Assembly: GCF_001625305.1 (NCBI RefSeq)
Contig: NW_017803842.1
Span: 110,638-174,637, forward strand
Direction: 5' to 3'
Origin: Branchiostoma belcheri
Lineage: Eukaryota > Chordata > Leptocardii > Amphioxiformes > Branchiostomatidae
DNA: 64,000 bases
Part shown: piece by piece, positions 1 to 11,786 of the stretch
Numbering within the stretch: the first letter of the stretch is position 1
How the letters are laid out: each line of letters opens with the position of its first letter
Position numbers and translations under genes: made by a program
The notes under the pieces: generated by a model
Seen by the model: only the letters and a program-made list of their open reading frames with translations
Told to the model about the DNA's origin: nothing
Databases searched by the model: none

Positions 1-155
1 CGTGCAGCGACTTCTCAGCAGGTGGCGCTTTACATCTGGCCCAAAACCTTGCGTTTCTCACAAGTTTGGAAGAACTAGATCTGACTGAAAATAAGATCGG
101 AGACAACGGTTTGTCTAACATCATCCCATACATTCGCCACATCTATAACTTAGAC
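1..155 (+). CDS. LRR gene, exon A (partial at window edge)
   Basis: Open from base 3 in the frame reading GGALHLAQNLAFLTSLEELD and ending IYNLD before a GTAGCT donor. The frame stays open through the next 81 bases, but the repeat only keeps its 28-residue register if those bases are removed. Confidence 0.7.
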
Positions 156-1734
156 GTAGCTGCTAGTGTTGTGAGTGTGAATCCAGGGCTCCAATTTTGC
201 AGTCGACAGGTAGCTCTTCCAAGCTTCTCCCTCAAGCTGAACTGTACCAGGTTGTCTGATGTCGGAGTCGCCGCTTTGGCAGTACATGCGCGCACCTTGT
301 GGCATGTGACGGAACTGGACCTGGGAAGAAACTGTATTGGTGACGATGGCGCAGCCGCGCTGGCAAACAGTTTCTGCCACCTGTGTCGACTGAGAGTTTT
401 GATACTGTACATCAACAACATATGCAGTAAAGGGGCCGTTGCTATTTCAAAGGGCTTGAGGTACGAAAAAAGGTTTTAAAAAGACCAACTTGTCCTATTT
501 TTCCAGCAACCCATTGGAGGCTGGTAGAGACTAGCGATAGTATTAACCAACAGTCCGCATCTAACTTCATGTCAAAGGCATCTTTGACTGTGATCTACAC
601 TGAATTTTTAACCGTCCAAAGTCGAATTTCCATAAAATGTAGGTAGAGATTAAAAAATCTGACTTGTTTGTGTCTTGTTTTCGTAGAGTTTTATCACTGA
701 CACATCTTCCTTTTTCACAGATTTTTGCGCTGCTTACGGGTTCTCAGTCTCGGAGCCAACAATATCGGTGACAGGGGGGTGACAGAGTTGACTCGGCAGT
801 TTGTACATATTTCTAGCATGGAGGTTTTGAAACTTGACCACACAATGATGACCCACAAAGGTACTGTAGCACTCATTGATCGATTGATCATGAGTTTCAA
901 CCCTGATTCTTTCTGCTAAATAAGGAATGACTTTTAACTGCGATTTCCAGCAAAAAAAAAACAGACTGCACATGAGCACTATTTCTGTGACGCCACTTTA
1001 GGCCGTTAATAACACAGGAGATCGGATGTAGCATTTACAGTAGTTTGTTGCGTCATCTGTCTATATTTAGTATTGGTACCGGGGCCTCAGCCTTATAACT
1101 TAAAAATGGTTATGTTTGGGGCCAAGATTTCTCCCCCTACAAGTCCTAGGGTTTCCAACAGTGTCTTTAATCTCTTACTACAGGTGTAATCGCCATCGCT
1201 GCGCAACTGTATCACATGCCGCGTTTGAAACAGCTAGACCTCGGGAAGAACAAGATCGGTGACCTCGGTGCTAGAGCTTTGGCCGAGGTCTTTCCGAGGC
1301 TCAGACGCCTTCAGCACCTGTTTCTTTGGGACTGCGGCATTACGTCGTCAGGCGCCGAGGGCATCTCCAACCGCATGGTGCACCTTGTGCAACTCCGGGA
1401 ACTCCAGCTGGCACATAACGATATCGCATTGGAGAGCCTGCAACTGTTAGTGCCAGGGTTTCTCGCAACGCCGTCGCTTTCCAAAGTTGATTTGCGCGGG
1501 GTACGAACGTCCGAACTTGGCACACAAGCTGAGGGGATGTTCTACAGCTTTGTAGAGAGCTTAGAGGGATCAGTTGGCCTGTACAGCCTGTATCGGGGCC
1601 AGGAAGACGGGTTGAGGTGGCAAACTGACGATGGGGACTTAGATTATAGGAGATATCGTTTGGGTGATGGCGCCAACACAAAAATTGTTACTGACAGACT
1701 GAGTATTCTATTCAGCCTACGCCTGGATGATTAA
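1..1734 (+). CDS. Leucine-rich-repeat protein (NLR/ribonuclease-inhibitor type), 3' part
   Basis: This is the 3' end of a gene encoding tandem 28-29 residue leucine-rich repeats of the LxxLxLxxNxIGDxG type, as found in NLR receptors and ribonuclease inhibitor; such repeats form a horseshoe used for ligand or partner recognition. Exons as I join them are <1-155, 237-460, 721-860 and 1184-1734. About eight repeats are readable, for example EELDLTENKIGDNG, TELDLGRNCIGDDG, RVLSLGANNIGDRG and KQLDLGKNKIGDLG. After the last repeat comes a 60-residue non-LRR tail ending SLRLDD. All joins keep phase: AG|A completes an Arg codon after KGL, and G|GT completes Gly in HKGVIAI. The 5' end is outside the window, so whether a NACHT or other domain precedes the repeats is unknown. 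An AATAAA follows the stop. Family call is confident; NLR membership is inference. Confidence 0.85.
156..236 (+). other. Probable 81-nt in-frame intron inside the LRR coding region
   Basis: Starts GTAGCT and ends CTCAAG. Its length is a multiple of three and it has no in-frame stop, so it looks like coding sequence. Removing it joins NLD to LNCTRLSDVG, giving LDLNCTRLSDVG, which aligns residue for residue with LDLGRNCIGDDG in the next repeat. Retaining it inserts 27 residues with no LRR pattern. Confidence 0.6.
237..460 (+). CDS. LRR gene, exon B
   Basis: Encodes LNCTRLSDVGVAALAVHA and the repeats around TELDLGRNCIGDDG and RVLILYINNICSKG. It ends in phase 2 at GGCTTGAG|GTACG. Confidence 0.8.
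721..860 (+). CDS. LRR gene, exon C
   Basis: Follows a pyrimidine-rich TTTTTCACAG acceptor. Encodes FLRCLRVLSLGANNIGDRG and MEVLKLDHTMMTHKG. It ends in phase 1 at ACAAAG|GTACTG. Confidence 0.8.
1184..1734 (+). CDS. LRR gene, terminal exon D
   Basis: Follows TACTACAG. Encodes VIAIAAQLYHMPRLKQLDLG, further repeats (QHLFLWDCGITSSG, RELQLAHNDIALES) and a non-repeat C-terminal tail rich in acidic residues, then TAA. Confidence 0.85.
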
Positions 1735-1795
1735 GGGTTCTTTTGTTTCATTTCACCACCATGTAACAAACCACAAACGGATCAGTTTAAAGCAA

Positions 1796-1801
1796 AATAA
1801 A
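1796..1801 (+). terminator. Poly(A) signal of the LRR gene
   Basis: AATAAA 62 bases after the stop codon in an A/T-rich context, as expected for the 3' UTR of the LRR gene. Confidence 0.65.
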
Positions 1802-1895
1802 GATACATTCAAGTTGTTGGATTTGTGTGACTCTTTTCTTCTTGTAAGCAATATTCAACCGACGCAATTCGGCCGACGCATTTGATGAATTTTAA

Positions 1896-2216
1896 AATGA
1901 CATAGCTCTACAGTACCAGGTCAAGTTTTTGTCTGGCCCGTCGACCGATGACCCTGTGTACCAGTACATTATATCGCACGAGAAGTGCGCGCCGTCGTGT
2001 GACGATTTCGTCATCAAATGCAGTCCACAAAAAGGGAGCAAGGAACGCGAGAACGTGAAGGGAATCTATGGGGTAACCTTGGCGAAGACGAGAGAGCAAC
2101 AAGCGTTTAATACATCATTAACTTATCCCTCAAAGATAGCGACTGGAACTAAACCGATTTCCTCTCACGAAGCCGAGGTTCTATCCGGCGGTACGTGTAT
2201 GAAGAAAATTTGATAT
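1896..2216 (+). pseudogene. Possible exon or gene relic, unrecognised
   Basis: Open for about 106 codons in a frame reading YQVKFLSGPSTDDPVYQYII, then CAPSCDDFVIKC. The first 60 codons have ordinary protein composition and follow TCTACAG and CCAG acceptor-like sequences. A GTAACC donor candidate occurs after GIYG. There is no ATG at the start. I do not recognise a domain. It lies just past the LRR gene's poly(A) signal on the same strand and could be an exon of another gene or a relic. Confidence 0.25.
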
Positions 2217-3594
2217 AGCTATCAGAGGTATGACAAGGCAGTCAGCGAGAGATATCTGTGGAGCCGTTTTAGATAGGGTAGGTTTATCTGGGATTCTGTG
2301 TATATCTAATAGCTCTCTGCAGTTGAAATTGAAAAACCGAAACGTTTCAGAGGTAGACGTTATGTACAGTTGAATGGGTTATTGACATGGCGTAGCGTTA
2401 TTGTACACCTCACTGGGTTTACATTACCTCTAAGTCACTGCGCCGTTTGTGTAACGACGATCATTCACATGGTGCATCACTTACCCCTGTGGCTGTTCCG
2501 CCGTTCCTAGCTCGGTGGATATAAGCATCATTTCCTGTTACGTCTTTGATCTGTTACCAGATCATCTGTACTGCCGATACGAGATATCTGCTGGTAAACC
2601 CAGTCCCATTTTCAAGAGAGCTAACTACAGTCCTTAAAAGCCATTACAGCCGAAGTAATGGCCCAGGACATTACGTCCAGGAATTGTACATCGGGTGATG
2701 TCATACATCCAAGTCTTGGAGACACTGAGAGTTTTAATATGTCATGTGCTTAATTAGGGTCCAAATCTATCAATAATTAATAAATAATCAATAGTTTATG
2801 ACCCGCTCGAGGTATTTATGATGACATAAGCCCTGCCTAGTGACCTGTAACCTACGAATAAACCACCGAGTGAGCGAGTGAAGGATTGTAGGATTATAGG
2901 AACTCCAGGCAGTATGTTCTTTGAAACAGATTATTCAGTCTATATGCCAGGTAGTAGGCAATATTCCACATCTTGTTGTCCCTATATAATGGCCAAAGAT
3001 CGTCCGTCAACTAGAAAATATTCCATGTCGCAAATATTGAATTTTCCTCATAACTCTTATTGATAAGTAGCAGCCTTGAGTCACAGCGGTGGGCAATATT
3101 ATTTCATTATCGTTACCTTTGAAATAAACCGCACATCGATCAATCAAACGTACTGTCATATATGATGCTTACATACATTGGGCCGCTAATTGCACGAAGA
3201 TGTGATATTATATTACCCAACTAGAAGATGCCATGGTAAATCTAATTAGCCAATGATATAGTGAAAACTGCGATGTATTCCGTTGCGGCCGCTTCTGTCT
3301 TTCTTCTGTTTGATTGATTGGACGTCGTGCTTGGGCAATCTACTTACGAGTGACGTTGACGTCAGCCGCGGAAGAAGCGGCACCAAAAGATATGAAATAC
3401 TGTCTGCCGTTGAGCGCCGGGTTTGATCGACATCGCGGAAAGCGACGCTCGTCATTCGTCATCCGTGAAACTGTGGCATGCACGAGTGAAGAACAGCGTG
3501 ATACATGCTGGATCTCTCTTTAGCGCACATGTATTAGCTCTGCTGAGAGCTGCCGACTGGGGTAAATCGCCGTGTAGTTAGTTGTCCCGCAAAT
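2217..3594. other. Intergenic, no recognisable feature
   Basis: A/T-rich sequence with only short chance reading frames. I see no splice-supported exon or structured RNA here. Confidence 0.5.
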
Positions 3595-3627
3595 GTGAGC
3601 AGACTCGTGTATTCATCACTGGGAGAT

Positions 3628-3735
3628 TTCCACGACGTGTTCGACAGGTATAAGCGGTTTTACATGGTCCCGGCATTCAGGTCAGGGCACGGCATTCCAC
3701 AACGTTCACTGACTACTGATACAGTATTACACTGG
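3628..3735 (+). repeat. Dispersed repeat, copy 1
   Basis: About 105 bases resembling 4553-4655. Both contain GGCATTCAGGTCAGGG and CTGACTACTGATACA in the same order and spacing. Confidence 0.6.
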
Positions 3736-4199
3736 AAACTGTCAACAGCTTTTCAGTTCTATGATGTCTTTTCAAAGTATTTACGACACCAAACTACAAT
3801 ATTTGTTATCATCTGCAACAAAATATCATTCAATGTATATATGTATTAAGATTTACACAAACATACACCCTTCTGATGGCATTGAGCGTTAATTGTTCCA
3901 TAAAAATCACACTTCCAGCTCAGACCAGAGCTTGATTTCTGCCGCCTGGTACTTAGAGTAAGTGTTGGTTATTTATGCGATGACGTCACAGTGAACAAGG
4001 CAGCAGACTCATGTTTTTTTCATGGTTTGATTTTCAATAACATAAGAAGGGTTTATATATGATGTAACCGTCTATGTTCATTTGGTGATACTGTCATTGT
4101 TGAATGTAATTATGAAATGTTGTATTTTGGTATCACTGCTGTCATAAGCACTTTAAGATTATTGTTCACCAGAATGCGTAGTGCTGATTAGGCCTCAAT

Positions 4200-4540
4200 C
4201 CACTCGGACAGCGCTCTCACCGCGCTCTCTCAGCGACCTGAAATTGCGCGAAGAGAGGGCTATGAGGGCGCCAAGGCCGCCATGAGCGCCGTCACCTCGG
4301 CGACCGTTTTGGACCGGCTCATAGTGAGATCGCCGAGGACGGCGATCCAACAATGATCGCAGAGAGAGCGCCGTGAGAGCGCTGTGAGAGCACAGAGTGC
4401 GCCGTGAGAGCGCACAACGGTCCAAACAGTAATTTATATTACAAACGTGGCGAGCTTGGCAATGTCTCGGTCAATGCCTCGGCGCTCCGGCCATTTCAGG
4501 TCGCAGAGAGAGCGCAGTGGGAGCGCCGTCAAGTGAAATG
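4200..4540. mobile_element. Foldback-like repeat rich in GAGAGCGC motifs
   Basis: The left end reads CGCTCTCTCAGCGACCTGAA and the right end carries its approximate reverse complement, TTTCAGGTCGCAGAGAGAGC. A second inverted pair (GACCGTTTTGGACC and CGGTCCAAAC) sits inside. It is G/C-richer than its surroundings. The pattern fits a degenerate foldback or MITE. No clear target duplication is seen. Confidence 0.45.
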
Positions 4541-4552
4541 GGGGTATTACAG

Positions 4553-4655
4553 ATTTTGACATCTCGTTCAACAGGTAAACGCTGTACATGACATCGGCAT
4601 TCAGGTCAGGGAGTAGTATAGTCCACAACGTATACTGACTACTGATACAAACGAT
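4553..4655 (+). repeat. Dispersed repeat, copy 2
   Basis: Second copy of the 3628-3735 repeat, directly after the GAGAGCGC foldback region. Confidence 0.6.
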
Positions 4656-5607
4656 TATATTGGGGATATTCTGTGATAGTTCATCCTCTAAGCTTTAAAA
4701 AGAAGTGTAGTCAGACTATTTTGCGTCTACCGCTTAATAAGTGCGGAGTGAGAGTGTTTGCCCTGCAATAATACGGCCCGGTCGTGAAATGCCTGCCGGA
4801 TGCATCACAGTAATTATCCCACATTGCCGAAGTGCATAAATTTCCTTCAATGTCAGAGAGAGAGATTAGCGGTGTGGAGTTGGTTGAGTCTGTAATGCGG
4901 TGGAAATCACGGCAATGCCTCTTCGGCACTCCCTGCTGCAGACAAATTGGGGAGCATTTCCTTGCCATTTTACGCGGGATGTATAGAGCAAAGGTTGAAC
5001 TCTTTTGCCAGGCGTTGATGCCATTGCCGGGTCTTCATCGTTGGATTCGTCAATGAGGATGAATGCATCGCCGACAGCAGATTCGCTGCCCCTGAAGGAA
5101 TATGCCTTACCCTAGTCATCAACCTTTGTCTTCAACTCAAACGCAGCTGGTAAGTGGATCCTGGCTTGGTTCTCTGCATATCTTAAGATACGCTTCATTC
5201 ATCAGAAAGGGTAGTGCTGCCTTCTTGAGAATGTAAGTTAACATGTCCGAGCGGTGAGGGCGCGCCATGCATGGGCAATCTTTACGAGACGATGATGTGC
5301 TTTTTTTTTTTCCCAATTCTGTGCAGGTAAATCTTCCTGTGATATATTATATGTAGACAGCCATTAATGATTTCTCTGCTGGGGTGCTTTTTTGCTTCCA
5401 TTACATGATTGTTATTCAAGTTACACAACCACATACATTTTGTACTTACGTACAGTCTGGGCGTGCTGTACCTGCTGCAGTCATCTGTATGTTTACTCAC
5501 ATCTTTTCATGTGTGCTGACGTCATTTCTAGGGACTGAATTGGAAGTGTTATCAGATTCTGGAGGTTTGTGGTTGGTTGTGTGACGATAAGTATACCTTA
5601 TTGCAGA

Positions 5608-6241
5608 ATTCGAGGGAACTGCCAATACCAAATGACAACCGATTGGCTGAGGTACGTTGTGGAGGTTCATGTCTACTTTACCCCTCGCTGTAATTGACTG
5701 CAGATTTACACAGAAGCAGCAACAGTTTGGATCAATTCTTGGGGATACCTTGCCTCGGCTATTAATATTCCTGCAGGCCTGCTGAAGGATTTCGCCTACC
5801 AAGTCCCCGGACAACAAGACATGTGTCCCGAAGCAATACAACGCGTTCGCGTCAGCTTTGAACATGATCGTAATGCCACAACTCAACCGTCAGATCGTCA
5901 TTGAACAAAGCGTAGACTTTATTAGATGAATCTGAGCTGCCGACATACCTGGGAGACATATACAACTGTCACAGGAGAAGAAGCTCCTTATTCTCTTTCC
6001 TGGAACCTTGAGGTATGTTTATTTCCTGGAATACAACGGAAGACAACCTGTACCATGCAGAGAGGCTGGTCAAAAACCTGGAGGAAAACCTTACTGCATC
6101 TGCCTCGCAGAAGGACCAGCATACGGAGGAGTACGACAAGACGACAAAACCTTATGTACAGTGGTCATTGTCGCCATGCTGATATATGCCTTCTTCATCA
6201 AAGCGTTGCTGTTTTGCAAGCAGCTTCGGAAATATCACTAG
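5608..6241 (+). CDS. Possible 3' exons of an unrecognised single-pass membrane protein
   Basis: Three candidate exons join in phase: 5608-5652 (NSRELPIPNDNRLAE), 5703-5866 (begins IYTEAATVWINSWGYLASAI, contains GQQDMCPEAIQRVRVSFEHD) and 5936-6241 (contains RYVYFLEYNGRQPVPC and KPYCICLAEG). The last exon ends with a hydrophobic segment TVVIVAMLIYAFFIKALLF and a short basic tail CKQLRKYH before TAG, the layout of a type I membrane protein's C-terminus. Weak points: the inferred introns are only about 50 and 69 bases, the last acceptor is poor, and no convincing 5' exons were found, although a GTAAGT donor after an open frame at about 5151 might belong. It may be a decayed gene. No family recognised. 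Confidence 0.35.
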
Positions 6242-6400
6242 CATAATCCTTTAGTTTTGTAAAGGGTATTACATACCGGAAGGTGTGATGTCAAATGGAT
6301 GTTGGTTTTGTAGAGATGTCAAGGATTTACGTTAAACGTATTTTAGGAATGATGTTTTTGTAAGCAGCTTCGGGAATATCACGAGCAACATCATTGAACA
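6208..6400 (+). repeat. Partial duplication of the membrane-protein gene's 3' coding end
   Basis: The end of the reading frame (GCAAGCAGCTTCGGAAATAT) recurs about 145 bases downstream as GTAAGCAGCTTCGGGAATAT, each followed by a related CA-ACTAGCA/GAGCA stretch. This suggests a local duplication in the 3' UTR. Confidence 0.6.
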
Positions 6401-9400
6401 GAAAGGGATAATGTATGTTGGTTTGATTTGTAAATATCTTTAGAAGTGTACATGTTTACCTCAAGTTTGAATGATGAATGCTAAGTTTGTAACGTTCACA
6501 GTCTCTTAAAAATAAGGTATGGACTGTCATATTTCATCTTCTTGGCCATGCCTGAATTTGCTTTAAAAATCTGAAATTAAACATGGATAACTGCACCTTA
6601 TTGAAACTTATCTTGACATAGAGCACCACTGTGACCCCACTTGCCCTAAATTCTTTTCCAACATTTTAATGTGCTATTTTAACTGAGATGCTAATAATAT
6701 GACGTATATCACAGATTAATCACATGTTATAGAGTGTGACATAATATATTTCGTATAACGATTGGACAATACGAAACGGCACTGAAGTATGTTGAACAAG
6801 CTCGCGACATCTATCAAGCATAAAAATGGCTCTCAGCTTCATGATGAGCATGACTGTAGATTATGTGAGGTGCATGCATCTTGTTTTAGTTTCCGTATCT
6901 TCAAAAATATTACACGGACTTGGCAAATCGTAAACCTTACACTGTTCTGGCCAATATTATAGCATTTGAATTCAATTTTGGTCATTTAAAGTAAGCTTGA
7001 TATTGACAACAGTAGACGTCAACTTGTTTCGATATCGATGTCAATTGGAGTGTATATTCATTAAGTGCAAAATGGTCGTACTTTGATCGATCATACATAC
7101 TATTCCGAATACACGAAAGGTACAAATCAATGCATTAATCAGAAAAACATCTCTTGTATATCCTCAAGTTTAAAGCCACAATACAATTTTCTCCAAGTGT
7201 TTTGTTTAGGTTCCATTATATCTCAGTGTTACACGAGTGTACACAGGGAACAGTTTGTTGAGAGTGACCCAAAGCAGGGTGCAGGGCGCATGTAGAGTAT
7301 CTAAAGTGCCATAGTTTTCTCTAGGTCAGTGCACACGCTCCTATACTTAGACAGCATTGTTGCTTCATATAACTCTACATAGATAGAAATATATCCAAAC
7401 TGCTACATTGTCACCTAAAAAAAGGTTTTAAAAATATCGTAAATTAAGTACGTGAAACCATGTTGTATGTTGCCTTAAAGGGCGCATTTGCAAAAAGGTC
7501 ATACATTGACTCGGCAGCAAGTTATGGTAAATGGTTTATCATCTTTGTCGTTCCATTTATTACAATAACGTAACAAAATGATAAAAATAATATGATAAAA
7601 ATGCCTAGATGTTTAGGTGTACATCACCATGCTATAACTTACCTGTTTTGCACATAAAATGAAACTTAGGCGAGTCGCGTATGCGTTAAATTTTGGATTG
7701 AATGATAGATTAGGAGGCAATTTGCTTGCACGCGAAGTAAATAATTAAGGCTTCCTAATGTATAAACCAAAAGCGACTCCACTAAGTATAAGTGCTTGGA
7801 TTTCAGACCTCCCCCGCACCGGGACTCCTAATGGTGTAGTCCATTAACATGCATCCATGTGTTCCAGAAACGTTGGCCAATTTCTCCTCCATAAACATTG
7901 GACAAGTTTTTCTTTAACAAACCTCGCAAATTAACACAACGACGTGGACTATGCCATATTATACGTCTTGCAATACACTTCATTTTAGCTCTGTATTCTG
8001 AAGACTACGTTCCATTCCCTCTGGGAATTCTGCCCCTTTAACAGACGTATTACACACAAATGTTCAATGGAATGACAGAGCTACATCGAGTCCATTACAG
8101 CACCCTTATTTCGCGAACCTTTGCACTATACCCCACTTAAACCTGTAGCCCCTGACGACTCTGATTTTAAGTGCTTGGAGCCGGTGGAGATATCTATTCC
8201 AGCTGTGTACACGTTATCAACGAATATGTCGGGGTTTCAGCCGATAGCCGGTGGGTCTGCCGAGAGGTCATCTCAAAGGAAACGAGTGTGTAAGGATGAT
8301 CTCATCTTTGAATGTTTCATGATATGCAATTCATCTCAACAGCCATAACAACACTCATTCACAGAGATTCCCTGTTTCTACGATACTTGTTGCATATTTA
8401 ACCTTCATCAAGGAATTAACCTGAATTAATGCCCATTCTATGTATACGACTATATCTGTACAAAAAAAATAAATATGATAAATATTAGATAGATAAATTA
8501 TACTAATAACCAGCAATGTATTCTTACGTAGGTATCTCATGTAGAAAGTGGCCAAACACCGAATAACACTCACACAATTGATGTACATTTACCTACAAAG
8601 TCAGAGAAGGAAACTCTATCAGTACCTTTCTAAAGTGTACAAGTAGTTTTGTAAACGCCCACACATCCATTTACACCTCAAGTGTGATCACTCCCAAGTT
8701 ACCCAAATTAGTATCTTCAAACCGATCTCTGTTCTCACAGTCTTAGTGTTGACACATCTGTATGGCCGTCCGCCCGCACTTAGTATTCTGTGTGATCACA
8801 GTGGGATGAGCAGGATTATACTCAAGAAATCTCTCCTTTCTTCTTACGTACCGCTAACCAGTTCCAGGAAAACAGACTGCTTCAAAGGGCCGTACGGATC
8901 ACTAAGCTGTCCCCGATACTTTTACCTAGTAACGATGACTAACTCTATAACTAATCACTGGTGCGCACGTCTGAAGACATCATGGTTAGCTACATACGGA
9001 CAGACATGTCTGAATCCTACAGATCACAACGATACGTTGGCGAGATACATGCGATATTCTATCCTGCTTTTCAGACTCGTAAAATCTATTTTCAGAGTGC
9101 CCCTTTGTCATCCATTGCTTACAAAGCCAGACACGGAATATCTATTTGCGTTGAAGCGTCCTATCATTGTTGTCGTTAAGTGCAGTAGGCGTAGCAAATT
9201 TTACAATTTGCCTACTGCAGTAAATATTTAGTCGGTGTGACTAAAGTATTGTAAAGAGGCACTGATGGGTAAGAATCTATCAAACTAATAGTATTATCTT
9301 TACAGTAGTATGTATCAGAACCTCGATGTGTGTTTCTACATCCGCAAGGTATGTTAAGGTGAATGAACTCTACTTGTCTAGTTTAGCATTCTGGCACCGC

Positions 9401-9877
9401 GTAGATTTTCGACATAAATGTTATCTGCGAGATGCAGTCAGACACGCCGTACATTCACGGCAACTCCCGGGATTGAGACGCACGTTATTGCCAAATGTTC
9501 GTCTCATGATGAGCAGACAAATGTGTGAAAACTCAGGCAGACGAGCGTGCCAGATTACTTTATTTCGAGCTTAGTAAGGCTGAAACGCTGTCTTCAAACG
9601 AAACGTCCCAAACTTGCTATTAACATCATTAACGTTACTTCTTATCATGCAGGCAGTGTAGTACATTGAGGTCAGCCCGGGTTAACGATAAGAGCATTTG
9701 TAAAACTGCCTGCGTATATAGCTGGCAATGATTCTGCCTCATCTTGATTCGTCTGAAGTTTAGTGTAGTTTAAACATGGTATCATACATAATAAAATTTA
9801 TGAATGTTCTGTACACAATGCAGCTTTGGGCATCCTTTGGGCATTAGGATGAAGATGATATCTTACAGAATGAAATA
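6401..9877. other. Intergenic, A/T-rich, no supported gene
   Basis: Several open frames of 60-160 codons occur, the longest near 8746-9231 on +, but none begins with ATG in a good context, shows a domain, or has splice support. A small perfect hairpin lies near 9181-9220. Confidence 0.45.
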
Positions 9878-9918
9878 TACACAGGATCTGTACATTATAC
9901 ACAGGATCTGTACATTAT
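9878..9918 (+). repeat. Tandem 20-bp duplication
   Basis: ATACACAGGATCTGTACATT occurs twice in immediate succession. Confidence 0.8.
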
Positions 9919-10432
9919 CTGGCTTTGAGTATCCTTTATTTGGGCGATACTGTCTGAAAGGGGATATTTCATGTTATTGTATTTCTGGGTTCATTTGATT
10001 CCACTGCGCGTCAAACCGATATGGATCACCGTGTAACCGGCGGATATTACCGGCGCTACATGCTCCCGCCGACCGACAGACATCTCACAGACCAGGCCGG
10101 CACTCAGTAATACATCACCGTCCTCGGCGTCAATACTGTCAGCCGGCGGTCTATCATTTCTCTCTGGTCATCCAACACGGCGGTCTGTCACTACGGCATT
10201 CTTTCCCATTGCTATGCGCGTTCTAAAAGGTATCGAGTTACAAGACGCTATTTTGGCCTGTTTTGGACTACCCGTAAAATATTTGAAAATACACAAATAA
10301 TATTTAGGGGTAAATTTCGTCAAATTAAAATAAAATTATCGTCTTAACATCCTTTAAATGTTAGCTTTTTATGTTAAATCAATGATTTTTTAAAATTTCG
10401 CTCAGAAAAACGATCATTTTCGGGTTTCCGAG

Positions 10433-10790
10433 CACATGTCATGTCACGTTTTTAGGCAAATATCGTTCAAACCTGGCTACGTATATTACCCCAGATCCCC
10501 GATTTTTATATTTTTCGCAGACTAGGAATAAGACAAAAAATCGTGTTTTAGGGACTTTTTAATTTCTGATTTTAAGTCTAGTTTTTGTCGACATTTTGGT
10601 GAAAAAATGGCATTTTTTGACATTTTTCTCACTAAATTACCCATAATTCAAAATTGAGGCCATTTTTCAAAAATCCCTAAAACACGATTTTCGGGACAAC
10701 CGTTACAGTCATTTTGAGCCGTAAATGGGGTATGTTTGACTCTCCATGTTTCCAGGTTTGAACGAGTTTTGGAGACATGTCATATCGCCA
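10433..10790. mobile_element. Degenerate foldback element (long imperfect hairpin)
   Basis: The left half contains AATCGTGTTTTAGGGACTTT and, further out, CGTTCAAACCTGG. The right half contains their inverted partners AAATCCCTAAAACACGATTT and CCAGGTTTGAACG in mirrored order. Arms of roughly 130 bases surround an A/T-rich centre. It has no reading frame. Confidence 0.5.
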
Positions 10791-11786
10791 GAAAGTGTGC
10801 ATTGTGTTATTCATACTGGTGTAAAGAATCATTACAGTATTCAAGGTCACTCAAGGATACGACAGTAGCTTCGCTACATGTTACATACCCACCAAAAATA
10901 ATAGCGGACATGTACTGTCCAGGATACTGTTTGTATCTATGAAAAGTGTTGTTTTTTATCTGTTGCAATGCACGGAGGCAGAAAGGCTTGTTTTGCCGTT
11001 TTATAGTAAATGACCGCAGGTGACCCCGAAATAGAACGCGGGTTCGATTCGAATTCCCCAGATCGAACACGATCGAACACAGTTCGGGTTCTATGACATG
11101 TGGGAACTTTTCAGCCCAGATTTTACCACCGTGCAAGCAGCTAACCAGATAATGAAACCTTCAAAGAGCTGGAGAAGGGGTTTCACGAATCATTGACGCA
11201 GACAGAACAGCCATAGATTCTGTGGACAAGCAGCTGCCTTAGACAAGCAGCAAGGTGAAACATGTATTACGTCCGGAAGTATTTTTTCGGTGTTAAAGCT
11301 GTGTGTTTGTGCATCTGTTTGTCTGTACACAGTAGGTTGACACCTCGTGGGTAGGGGAAGATCGACAGGCAAAATGACAGCATGACAAAGATCTCGATAT
11401 AAGAGAATCATGAAGCCAATGATGAGAGAAAGTACTGAGAGAAATATACAATGACTGTATCTTGAATTTGGATCATATATGTAGCAAGCTTTACAAACTT
11501 TTTAAAGAGTTTACATTTTGTGTAACATCTTTATGTGTTATGATGTATGTGACTATGAAAATATAACATATAAGTGTACCGAAATGGTTGCCTGCATTTT
11601 TGTAGTAAGAACTTTTGCGGTAAAAACATCACCAGATTCGGATTTAATAAATGAAAGTTTATTGCAAATACATGCCCGAGGGCTAATTGCAGTTACAAAC
11701 AACATAAGAAAGAAAATACAGTGGTATGTGAGACTATATCTACGTCTAGCATTATACTATATTCTACAACATGCATAGTACTAGAT

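Noticed and set aside
5497..5886. 129-codon minus-strand frame
   Set aside because: No motif or splice support; the plus-strand exons in the same place are phase-compatible and end in a TM segment.
8746..9231. 161-codon frame
   Set aside because: No ATG at its start, no domain and no protein-like motif; likely a chance frame.
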